Shown here one piece after another: positions 36,603-46,851 of a stretch of 64,000 nt of DNA (its first letter is position 1; each line of letters starts with the position of its first letter). Source of the DNA: Pisaster brevispinus (lineage: Eukaryota; Echinodermata; Asteroidea; Forcipulatida; Asteriidae). The notes beneath the pieces were generated by a model. That model made no database searches, was not told the origin of the DNA, and worked only from the letters and a program-made list of their open reading frames with translations. The stretch spans positions 10,016,087-10,080,086 of the forward strand of contig JAMKCF010000015.1 of NCBI GenBank assembly GCA_023634235.1, read 5' to 3'. A program made the translations under genes and the position numbers.

Positions 36603-37458
36603 CTTCAGGGCCACCATAATGTAAATGCACTAATTGAGAACTGTGTTTGCATCGCTAACTGGTAGCTCATAAACGACAAGTACTATTGATCTGCTTAAGT
36701 GCACGTTGCCTCATAAACAAACAATTACCTATGGCGACTGCTTCTGTCTGTCGACCAACGAAAAATGTTGTGATCGTGGTAGCAACCGAGTAGTGGCAGA
36801 AATCGTTTCTTACAAAAACCTTCGAACAATGTCAAATATCTATAGAGCTACAGAGGATGGAGGGATTTACTTTAGCTATCCTTAAACATTGCATTCAATA
36901 AAAACTAAATCACAGAGTGAACGATACAATTTTTCAAATGATGTCGATGTTTACACCCAATTTGTTTAGGTACCGTAATATTTTTTACGCATTTTATATA
37001 AAACTATTTTCCCTTAACAACTGAAAATGCTCGAAAAACATATACTTTTGTTTTCAGTGCTGGTAGAGAGGGCATCTCAATGGTATAAATGGTTTTATTT
37101 TGTAAATGGTAATTACCTCTTTTAAGAATGGAGGGTTCCCAAACCGCAATTGCAAATGATTGCTCTGTATTCCCACCTAAATGAAACGCTAGACTTAAAC
37201 GAGTCTCCTGCAAGGCCTATACTTTTTTCTCGATTTGAATGTTTTTTTCCTACCATTAAGTATAATAAATTCAACAAAAAATCCGGACGGCAATGAAGCG
37301 ATGGACTTCAATTAACTTTTGTCACAGCGTCTGGAATTTATCGGCCACGAAACACACCCGGCAAGGTGTGTGTGTGTGTGTGTGTGAACTTCAACATTTA
37401 TTACACAACACAAACAAGCGCTCGACTTTTACGCGTTAAGCTGTATAGGGGTGTCGGA

Positions 37459-37848
37459 TAAGGGGTGTCGTAGCCGAGCGGTTTATTTCATCGGACCCAA
37501 GTTCTGGTGTTGTCAGCAGCAGAGTGTGGGTTCGAATCCCGGTCATGACACTTGTGTCCTTGAGCAAGGCACTTGGCCATAATTGCTTTGTAAAAAGTTG
37601 GGAAGGTGGTGCACTCTGCTCTGCCAACCAGGCTCCTAGTGGATGATACCCTTGCATACATCCTTACGGACTGTGAAGGGGTAACCCTGTTTCAGCCCCA
37701 GGAGTAGGTGGCAAGGTGCGCCTGGTGACAGTTGATCTGGGTCGACAGCCCAAATCAGTTAAGAGTAGCCCTCACCTTGAAGTGACCGTCTGGCCTTGTG
37801 AGTTGGGCGATATCTCATAAAAAAAAACTTTTTAAAAAACATAGGGGG
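37459..37848 (+). mobile_element. tRNA-derived SINE with target-site duplication
   Basis: The tRNA-like head GTGTCGTAGCCGAGCGG (A box) and GGGTTCGAATCCCGG (B box, perfect T-arm) has a long variable arm, as in tRNA-Leu/Ser. A body of about 270 bp with CCTTGAGCAAGGCAC follows, ending in an A-rich tail (37,817-37,840). It is flanked by the 14-bp direct repeat ATAGGGGTGTCGGA at 37,445-37,458 and 37,858-37,871, a convincing target-site duplication. The motif CCTTGAGCAAGGCAC recurs in SINE families of several aquatic animals. Confidence 0.85.
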
Positions 37849-38094
37849 TGTTGGAACATAGGGGTGTCGGAACGGAGTGACTTATACTGACTCATCGTAA
37901 CTTTACTAGTGTCACGTGGTCATTATGTAAGTAAATATCATTATAAATGACATTGCATAATGAAAAGACCAGGGATGTAACCATATTAAACCTTTATTAT
38001 TATGAACAAGTCTAAATACTTAGGTGTACTAACCATAGCGCGGGTTTCCCGGTAATTAGTGATTGTTGTATTTTTTTATTATTTCGATATAAAT

Positions 38095-38400
38095 TTGTAG
38101 TAGCTTTTGTCATAGATTCGAAAGTTACTAGCTTTCGTTTAAGGTATTGCATGAAATAATTCGCCAACAATTAGTGACAATTTATTCAAATAAAATGAAT
38201 ATTACCATCAGGATCCCTACATTAGTTCACGTCCAAACAATCTTGCATGTTACACTGAGGTATTTGTACACTGTGCGTGGTATATGCAAACAAAATAAAT
38301 TGTCTTCTTCATTTTGAAATTGCATCATCTGCCAAAATTAATCAGAGAAAAGGTTTAGAGGGAAAAATCTGGCAAGAATTCGGCAAGAATCTGGCCTCGC
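38095..38400. repeat. Dispersed repeat, copy 1
   Basis: This copy shares ordered words with 42,030-42,360: AGCTTTCGTTTAAGGTATTGCA against AGCTTTCATTTAAGGTACTGCA, then TTCACGTCC against CTCACGTCC, and GCATCATCTGCCAAAATTA against GCACCATCTGTCAAAATTA. Same orientation, about 4 kb apart. Family unknown. Confidence 0.7.
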
Positions 38401-38968
38401 AACTTTATTGAAAATGTTTACAATTTCAACGCAATAAAATTTTATGAAAATGGTGCAAAACATCAAAACATAGGCCTAAGTTTGTTAATAAAACAACAAC
38501 AACATGTACATAGTCCCAAAAAGTCTTGCTTACCTGTACGTTAACAGCAGTTAGCCTCAGTTTTGTTGTGCGAACTTGGGTAATGGGTTCAGGCAAAACT
38601 TATGCCATTTATATAAGGCTGGCGTATCCTGTCCAGTGAACTCACGACCATCTGCTGTTGAAACTTTAAACTGTGATGTCAGCTGAAGACTGGTTGCTAC
38701 TACATCAAACTTGATGGAATATTTCTCAATTTAAGTAAAGAATAGTAGTAATTATCTTGACAAAAACATCTTGTCCCGCAGACTGGGTTTCAATGTTAAT
38801 AACTTAACATATGTCAAAGATAATGTTTCATTTTAACTTGATTAGACCATAGATTAGGTAGTGATAGTGTAGTCAAGGTTTGTATCTGAAGTAAAGTAAT
38901 CTCGAAACTTAATCCATTTACATACAATCGTTCATTATGCTAAGGTATCATAATCAGTCAAAAGGATT

Positions 38969-39205
38969 TTAAATCTTAATTTTACTAGTATTATCGAACT
39001 TGGTGTTCGTTATAGCGTAAGAATACTCAGTCTTAGCAGGTTGTAATCTAAAAACCGTGCCATCCGGGCAGACATCAACCGCTTTCCGGTGTAGCGTATT
39101 GGGATTGTTATAGACTTGGTTCAAGGTCTGTGATCGTGGTATTTGGTCTACCTGAGCCAGTAGAGTGTCTAAAATAGTGCCCTCTTGTGAATTAACCCCC
39201 GACAT
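38969..39205 (-). other. Unrecognised open frame, possible exon
   Basis: A 78-codon frame whose C-terminal part (VDVCPDGTVFRLQPAKTEYS and onward) has a protein-like composition. The minus-strand sequence CACTATTTTAG near 39,169-39,179 could act as a splice acceptor for a terminal exon. I recognise no family, no partner exon was found, and the neighbourhood is repeat-rich, so it may be chance or a relic of a mobile element. Confidence 0.15.
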
Positions 39206-39387
39206 TCACATTACAACCTGCGGGAGAGTTTTGCGTGGCTGATACAGAGAAATAACCGTGACCTCAGACTTGAATTCAAGTCTAGGATTGTTGCCGTGCT
39301 GCAATTGGCTGATTACAGTTGCATAAAATGCTCACGCGTATTTTGAGCGACTGCAATCCCGGCACAGCACGGCAGCAATCCCGGAAG

Positions 39388-39510
39388 GCGTGTCGTGGCC
39401 AAGTGGTCAGAGGCGCACCGAGCTCAACCTCTGGTGTTTGTGATCAGTATTGTTGGGTCGAATCCAGGTCTTGACATTTGAGTCCTAAAGCAAGACACTT
39501 AACCATTTTT
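39388..39510 (+). mobile_element. tRNA-derived SINE head, diverged copy
   Basis: GCGTGTCGTGGCCAAGTGG (A box) and TTGGGTCGAATCCAGG (B box) are followed by GTCCTAAAGCAAGACACTTAA. It aligns with the SINE at 37,459 but is more diverged and lacks a recognisable tail. Confidence 0.7.
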
Positions 39511-42029
39511 GCTTCGATATGTTTGCCCCATCTTTCTGGAATTGTGTTTTTAAAAACAATTATTTTAAAAAACCGGAAGAAGGGAGCAAACCCATCGGGG
39601 ACCTGGGCTATGTCACCGAACGAAAGCGCAATAGCAAAAAAACAGTACACCTCCGTTTGCCCCATGACCTTTCCACGGCGGAAACCACCGCTACACCGTA
39701 TTTGTTTTTCCCAATATGATCATGGGATGTTTATGAGGCTAAAATCGGAACTTTGGGTCCCAATTCCATCAACAAATAAAACTGCATAAAAATGTTCTGC
39801 TTGGCGTAAATAAGCAGGATACCAGTCACACCCAAAAAGGCGGGGAAACGCCCTCTGTTGGAATTTATTTTAAAATCATACAGCGCATTACACAAAAGTA
39901 TACACAAATACCTTGAACTAAGACTGCACCAACACGCATCATCGCTGGTTATCGCATACAGCATTGTCTAGCACGATGGTTAGCAGACTATCGTTTGTTC
40001 GGTTGCATGACTAGCAGACAAAACTAGTTTGGTTGGCAAGTGGCTAATTCTTAATTAGTTCGGGAAAACAGTTTTTGGAATTTTAGAAGAAAGAACAACT
40101 TTAGAACACGGGATGTACCTCAAATCAACGCATTTGTATTTTTTCAAACTTTAAATTTATTCTTGTGAAAAAGTGAGTTACATGGTTTTTAATAATGAAC
40201 AACTATTTAATAAAACCATTGTAAACACGTCCATTGTCTTGCCAAACGTTGTTTCTTTCGTTGTTGTGCCTTGAACAGTGAAAGCATCAATGGTTCGTAA
40301 TTTAAAAAAGGTTTTGGCGGCCATCTTGAAAATAAAAGAAGACAAAATACACAGCTCATCCCGCCACTTTCTTTTTTTTTCTTTTTTTTTACCCAGACGC
40401 TAAATAAAAACACGGACGCTAATAACATTTACACAAAACTACTGTTTTTATTGTTTGCATCTCCGCAACTACAATCGAACATCGCCTCCGATTGCTTAAT
40501 AAAGGCATAATATTGTGCGTTAACATGTTATGTTTATTTGGGATTGCTTTTAAAGACAATAGTGTTTTGGGGCCACAATTGCGTTCTCCAAACAAAATTG
40601 TACACAAGGTTCGGTTTTTTGTTGCTTGGGTATTTAGATGTTTACATTGGGCAGCAGGCTGGAGACAAAGACGACTCTTTGGGGCCGCTTGCATGGGTCA
40701 ACTCAATAAGAGTCGAGTAGGTCTCTATGTAAAAAGTGTGAAACACACCAATTACAACACGAGTAAAACTGTCTTATGAAAACAATAACCCTTGAACTCA
40801 ATGTGGCCAGGCATGGGATATACTAACCATGTAGTCTGTATTCAACCTGCCAGGAGAGAGGGCCAGATTCACAAAGGCAACATTTTCTTCGTGGAGGTCT
40901 ATTGTTATTTCAAATCAAGGAAAATCTTGAAATGCATTTAATTTGTTTGGGGAAAAATTACCCAAATTGAGGCTACACTTTCACAACATGGTCCGATTTC
41001 TCACCAGATATGAAAAGACCAATGCTGGCCCTAATCACAACCGAAATGAAAATATTTTGGGGCTCCTGGCAAGCTGACACTTTGAAGGGCAAACTGTCGA
41101 TTTTGCAAGTTTTAAATACTTAAAAACGTGTTCTAAAAGTAGCAGGATGATAATTTGTAATTTATTCAATTATTATTTTTGGCTGGGCGAACCTTTAAAT
41201 ATATATTATATCTTATATATTTTTTAAGACCTCCACAATTGGCAAAAACATTCACAAACAAAATGACCTGTGACTATGGCAACGGGACGTATTTATTTCA
41301 AAAGTCTGTTTTTTACTTGTACCCAAAATCCTTTCATCCAACTAGGTATTTTAAAAGTTGTTTTTTTTTAACCGTGGACACATTATGTCAAGCATTTACA
41401 TTGAAATTACCAAAGGAAATTGGGTACAAACCGTTAAAGGTAATTTAGTCCTATTAATTACATGACACTTTTTTTTACAACCAACAATTGCCCGAATTTT
41501 GCCATCTTGTTCCGTGTGTCAAATTTCGAATTTAGGCCGACTGCGTTGCGCAAACCGCGTTTGACTGCACTAACAAGTTAGATAACATTTCAAATCGGGA
41601 TAAGTGCCCCGTTGCATTATCTTGGCGCGATAACAGCTAACTTAATAGACCTCTCTAGTGCGAGGGCCTGATTGCAGTTCGGTACCGTACTAACTGATGA
41701 ACGGAGCAGCTTGCCGAGATTACACGCGGGGACTAATTTCACAAAGCTGCTTACAGCAAATAAATAGTGCTTAACAGCTTTCTGCTAAGCAAAAACAAGC
41801 AAAAATATGTAATTTAATTGTACATGTGACATGGTATTGGGCTGATAAACATTGTATAAAATATTAATTGTTTGCGCTCAGCTACTTTTTGTGCTTCAAC
41901 ACTATGAACTTAGGCACATGTCTTTATGATTTAAACCTCAAAATTACCATATAATCACGTGTCAGTGAACCAATCAGAATGTTGGATTACTCTTGGCATC
42001 GATCAATCTTTACTAAAGATTTTAAATAG

Positions 42030-42360
42030 CTATTTAATAGATTCGAGAAAGTTATAAGCTTTCATTTAAGGTACTGCACGAAAAAAAATCGACAACGACA
42101 AGTGGTGATAATTAAAATCTCAAAAATCGTAACAGTCAGCATCCCGACAATATCTCACGTCCGTTGGCCAATAATATATCAGCCATGTAGTTTTTGTAAA
42201 AAATATTTTTTGCCCATGACATTTATTTTGTGGCTTTGTCCATTGCTTATGCGAAAGTTTTTTTTGGTTTTTTTTTGCGTTTTGAAAAAGCACCATCTGT
42301 CAAAATTAGTTCAGGAAAAATAATAATAACAATAATAAATTCTTTCGGCGGAAATTTGAC
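42030..42360. repeat. Dispersed repeat, copy 2
   Basis: A direct-orientation relative of 38,095-38,400, with poly-T runs expanded relative to copy 1 and a (AATAAT) tail near 42,320-42,340. It lies just downstream of the opsin stop codon and may fall in its 3' UTR. Confidence 0.7.
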
Positions 42361-42521
42361 CTTGAAACTCTAAGGGCAACAGAAGTCCACAATTATGGCT
42401 GTGAATAAACACAATGCTATGTGCAAATAGCCTAAAGCATGTGTAAGAACGGGAAACAATGGGAAATATTAGACCTACACAACACAAAGTGGCTTATTAA
42501 TTATTGTCTACATTATGCTTG

Positions 42522-42755
42522 TCATTCCCTCTTGTTGGATACAAGTGCTGCCTTTCCGTAAATCAGACATCGGATGTTCTTATTGGTCAGCACCTGCAGT
42601 ACAGTGTTTCCGATTGGACAGATCTTGGCCAGGATTGGAGCAGCGGCAACCAATCGGAGCGGGACATTATGTATGTCATCCAGTGCTGCCCACAGTGCTA
42701 CGATTCCATAGGCTCCCCAGTACACAGCCAGCGAGAACAAGGCAAGGAGACATGT
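42522..42755 (-). CDS. RGR: Opsin exon 5 (terminal)
   Basis: A 234-nt exon after acceptor TTTACATACCAG. It encodes helices 6 and 7 with Lys262 and a very short C-terminal tail ending KRE, with few phosphorylatable residues. TGA lies at 42,524-42,522. Confidence 0.92.
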   Translation of the reverse strand, partial: TCLLALFSLAVYWGAYGIVALWAALDDIHNVPLRLVAAAPILAKICPIGNTVLQVLTNKNIRCLIYGKAALVSNKRE

Positions 42756-45700
42756 CTGGTATGTAAAAAAAAAGACATCAAGTAATAAACCACAAGGGAA
42801 ACTGACTGGGTAAGTTTTAAACAGTTTGGCTTTGTTCAAACCCGATTTGAATTATTGTTTTTTTTAAATATGAAATGGCATAATGAAGAGCGCTGTAGAT
42901 TATCATTAATAAGCATTTGTTCCAGCAATGTATATCCAAATAATCAATCTAATAATGTATGGCAACAAATGCTTAAAGGTAATTTTACCATGGTTGCCTT
43001 GTTCTTTCCATCGTTTGAGTCAGCTCCCTTTCTGAGCTTCACTAAGCACAATAAGATGGCGCTCACTGGTAGCACATAGACCGTGCTTGTCATAAGGGCT
43101 AGGTACATCATGTATGATGGCTCACGGTTTGCGAAGTCCAACATGCACGTGGACTTAGGCGGTTCGATGCCGTACCGCCCCCAGCCGATGGGACTCAGCG
43201 GGGTTATTGACCAGAAGAGGGCGTTAAGCCAGACGGTGGACGTTACAAACACGTATGGTTTATTATTACTCCCTGAATTGAGACAGACATTTCAATATCA
43301 GATAGGAAGGACATGATGTATTGAACTACATGCAAAGTAGATTGTATCCTATCAATGTATTACTATACCAGTGTATTTTCAACAACAAAAAGTAATAAGG
43401 TAAAACTTGTTTCATCATTTCCACAGGAATGGAAGCCATCCACCCCGCTTGCCTTTGAAACATTCATTTATAAAATAATATAAGGGATTCTTTCTATTGT
43501 ACCTTTGTCATTGTGTAGGCCTGAGTAATATTGGTCCACAGCCAAACATGCCATAGCTGATATGCTGAGTGTTCCAAAAAGCATCCCAGCGAAGGCATAC
43601 AGCTGGCAATTCCCATCTCCAAATGGCCACGTTTTGTTAAAGCTTGCAAAGGCGGCAAATGGACACATCAGAGCTATTCCTGTAATCAGCAATCATTGTA
43701 TGAAAATGCATCGATGCCTCATTACTCACTGATTTAAATAAAATGTGCGAATACTTTGAACCTGCTCAAAGTAAACATAGGCGACCTCCCCTCAACAATA
43801 GACTGTGAAAGCTTCAGCATTATGTTTATACCCAATTGGTAATTGAAATGTTCAAAAGCACTACAAGGGTCGAAAACAGGTAATCAACGCAAACAACAGA
43901 GCTACAATCTCACAAGGGTTGAAGGACATGGTGGATAGGCCTATCTATTGGTCTTGTGGTGACGAACAAGTTAAGGCATGGGGTGAGTACATTGGAATAG
44001 ACCGATTGCGCGACCAATGTTTACTTGTTATCACGTGACGTATAGTGGGTGCTACGTCATCGCAGCTGATGGCAAAGACGTACAAAGACTATGCGGTGAC
44101 CCATCCATACACCGAGAGTCGGTTTTATTTGTATTTGTAGTAAATAATAAACACAGTTCCTAAGCCCTTGTATTAAAGATGTATGTTGTGACATTGATAT
44201 ACATCCCATTACTGTTTCATAAATTACCGGTATCAAGCACAGATGGGTTTATTTTGAGTTATGCACTACCTACCTTGGCCACGACGCCGTGGCCACCAGC
44301 CCCTATGTGCAACGGAGGAGTTAGTAATGTAAATCACTGTAGTAAAAGTAGAGCGTTGGAAAGGTGAGCGTTTAGTCTTGCAGAATTTCAAAAAGACAAA
44401 GGAATCATACAATTTTGAAATGACTTTTCATTTGGTTGATTTCAGCTTCATAATATTGTGATATTCTTGTGATCAAAAGTAAGTATACGTGGTCGCTGTC
44501 GTCCGTGTAAGCATTGTAAACATAACGTTCCTTCCTTGTAGAATTTACAAGACTTGCTGGAACCCGTGTCTTTACTGACTTTTTTTAGCCACTCTGGTAT
44601 GTTACCGACTCTAGAATATTCTTCACCTATTTCAAGACAGAAAGGTCTCGATCAAAACAATTTCAACAATCATCATGTACTTTACAACAACGGCACTTTC
44701 CTAAAGGAGGACGCCGTGTTTCTTGATGTTTTACACCCACTATAGGTCACGTGGCATTGGTTGCGCAATCGGTTTATTGGCTAAATATGTCGGTAAAGAC
44801 AATTATGTGACAAGATTTGAAGATCATCCCTTTGATCTATAGTGGCCATGAATATTAAATATAAGTTGTGATAAAAACCGTGGTTGTGTTTTTTCTATTG
44901 GAAAACAAACAAGATGATGCTGATACCTAAATCTCCAATGCACAGTGTGACGCCCAGAAGACTCTGCGGTTGGTGGAGGGTCGAATTTTTCAGATACACC
45001 AGGAGAAGACGACCACAGCATATTGTTCCAAGTATAGCTATAAACACAATAATGATATAACATTAGAAACGGTAGATTCATTCCTTAACTTAACAGTACT
45101 CGGACGGCTTATGATAAGAAAACAGGCATAGTCAGGAACATTCCAATAAACTCTCGATGTTCCCAGAATTCCCACAACATTGATAGCATTGTATAGACTA
45201 CTTGTCCTGGCTGGATTTCAATAGTTTAATCTACATGGGCGACATTATAAATAAACGAAAGTAAAACGATCATAATCAAATGACAAGCCGAAAGTTACGG
45301 AAGTGTATAAAGGACACGGTAAAAAAAACCTTATTCCACCCGGGCGGATTACTAATTCGCCCGGGCGAATGTCCACCCGGGCGAAATAGTAATCTGCCCA
45401 AGCGAAATAGTAACAGCGGCGTAGCCATGGGCGGGGGGGGGGGGGGGGGCTGCAGCGTCCCCCTTCCAAATAAAACAATGATTCCCACCGCTGACAAACC
45501 CACCACCCCCCCCCCCTACCGAAAAAGTCCTGGCTACGCCGGTGCCGCCAGGGCGAAATAGTAATCTGCCCAAGCGAAATAGTATAATCTGCCCGGGTGA
45601 AATAGCTTCTTCTTCTTTTTTGACCCAGTCCTTTATACACTTCCGTAGTAAGTTCACTCACAGTTTGGAAAAAAAATTGAGCAAAATGTACAGACTCTCG

Positions 45701-46784
45701 TTTCATATGCATGTCCTTGGGCCCTTGTCCTGCTCATTCAGACGCCTTCATTAGGGTCATGTCCATAAATCATAAAATATTCTACACAGATCATCGTAAT
45801 GGATGTCTAGTTCCGTTGCCTGTGACTTTAGTCTGCTCGAGATGGCCTTAATGGGGGAACAGGTGCGACAATCTTTACCCATAAATGATATCTTATATCT
45901 GTAGAATCACTACATGTATTGCCATGGTAACTTGGCGCAATATGTGCAGGTAGGGCAGTGCATGTCTGAGTAGGATCGTTGCCATAATAGACGCTGACCT
46001 GGGCATTTTCATGAATAGTGAAAATATTCCCTCGGCGTTGTTTCAGCTATAATAGCCAAGTCAACGTTCTCTGCATTGGTTTAATAAAGCCTAAAGGTGT
46101 TATGGTAGTGATCGGGAAAAGAAAATCAATTTAAGAACCATTTTACTCCTGACCGCTCACTTCATATAAACGAATAGTTTACATTTTCCTGAAAAAAATA
46201 TCTCCGTCTAAAAAACTACGAAGTGTGAGAAGAAAAAAAATCCAAGATACAGTTTCCAAGTGTGATTTGCCATGTCAAAATCTCCTGATAAAATTTAGTC
46301 ATGATTTAGGCGTTTTCTCGAAAACAATTTTGTTGCGAGGTGTGTTTTTTGGAAACTGGAGGATGGGAATAAATGTACATTTCTAAAAAGCAGTGGCATA
46401 AACTTTAATAATGCTATGAATACGAAATTACTATACATTGATTGGAATTTGTTTAGTCCCATCAGTTAATTCGTTGTACTATAACCATGCTGTACATTTA
46501 TTTACACATCAAGAGTATTGCATTGTTTACAGGGAAATCCAAAAGCATGGGGGATATACATGTATATATATTTTTTAATGGGAGCATAATATTTGCAAGC
46601 TCGATGGTCCCAACGTTGGTTAGATAACGTAAACAGAGTGTTGTGATATGGAGCAGCCTGTAGGAACAGGTTATTGGAAGGAATTTGAGTTGTTTTTTTT
46701 ACCTTCAGCAGTGAGTATCAATCCCATGATGTAGTATTCCGATGGACTCAATGGCGCAACTTCAATGTTCTCAGATGATGCCAT
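42522..46784 (-). CDS. RGR: RGR/retinochrome-type (group 4) opsin
   Basis: A seven-helix retinal-binding membrane protein; RGR and peropsin relatives act mainly as retinal photoisomerases. Five coding exons, minus strand: 46,703-46,784, 44,927-45,037, 43,503-43,679, 42,989-43,272, 42,522-42,755, with junction phases 1,1,1,0. Product is 295 aa, the size of vertebrate RGR. Seen: Schiff-base Lys262 in AAAPILAKICPIGN (helix 7); Cys89 and Cys166 for the extracellular disulfide; Glu160 in GWGRYGIEPPKSTC, matching the Glu181 counterion position; Tyr92 at the Glu113 position; Asp63 in helix 2 (CIGDLG); helix-6 YWGAYG. Odd: the DRY motif is DQYY (113-116), NPxxY is NTVLQ without tyrosine, and the helix-1 Asn is replaced by Cys (GTICCGRLL). 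Losing signalling motifs while keeping the lysine favours a photoisomerase. Peropsin-like affinity is the main alternative. Confidence 0.88.
42989..43272 (-). CDS. RGR: Opsin exon 4
   Basis: A 284-nt exon after acceptor TCAATTCAG and before donor GTAAAATT. It encodes helix 4 (WLNALFWSITPLSPIGWGRY), loop 2 with Glu160 and Cys166, helix 5 and a short third intracellular loop (RKGADSNDGKNKATM). Confidence 0.9.
43503..43679 (-). CDS. RGR: Opsin exon 3
   Basis: A 177-nt exon after acceptor TGATTACAG and before donor GTACAA. It encodes the end of helix 2, extracellular loop 1 (FNKTWPFGDGNC, with NKT as a possible glycosylation site) and helix 3 to the DQYY motif. Confidence 0.88.
44001..44775. mobile_element. 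Terminal-inverted-repeat element in opsin intron 2
   Basis: ACCGATTGCGCGACCAATG at 44,002-44,020 is mirrored by CATTGGTTGCGCAATCGGT at about 44,755-44,773. A second mirrored block, TCACGTGACGTATAGTGGGTG (44,032-44,052), pairs with CACCCACTATAGGTCACGTG (about 44,735-44,752) after allowing for a gap. The interior of about 680 bp has no transposase, so the element is non-autonomous. Confidence 0.8.
44927..45037 (-). CDS. RGR: Opsin exon 2
   Basis: A 111-nt exon between acceptor GTTTATAG and donor GTATCAG. It encodes the end of helix 1, the first intracellular loop and half of helix 2 (LLGVTLCIGDL). The longest unbroken frame here is a different, non-coding frame. Confidence 0.85.
45296..45647. 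mobile_element. MITE with perfect 20-bp inverted repeats and a nested insert
   Basis: TACGGAAGTGTATAAAGGAC at 45,296-45,315 is perfectly mirrored at 45,628-45,647. If TA is the target site, the element is Tc1/mariner-like with CGGAAGTG ends. Inside lie repeated GCCCGGGCGAA and GAAATAGTAATCTGCCCAAG words. Interrupting them, from about 45,415 to 45,543, is a second unit bounded by CGGCGTAGCCA and TGGCTACGCCG with long G and C runs, flanked by a direct repeat of the host sequence (about 45,381 and 45,552). The element lies in opsin intron 1. Confidence 0.85.
46703..46784 (-). CDS. RGR: Opsin exon 1
   Basis: ATG at 46,784-46,782 in a good context (ACC before ATG). It encodes the extracellular N-terminus and the start of helix 1 (SEYYIMGLILTAE) and ends in phase 1 before donor GTAAAA. 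No N-glycosylation sequon is visible in it. Confidence 0.8.
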
Positions 46785-46851
46785 GGTTACTCGTTAGCTG
46801 ATAAAGAAACGTGCCATGTATACAGTATTATTTGAACCACAACCTACAAAA

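Larger units (their letters stand above)
35621..42521. other. Intergenic between the secreted-protein gene and the opsin
   Basis: Apart from the inverted-repeat element, two SINEs, the paired dispersed repeat and a GT microsatellite at 37,368-37,386, I see nothing supportable as a gene. Confidence 0.45.
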
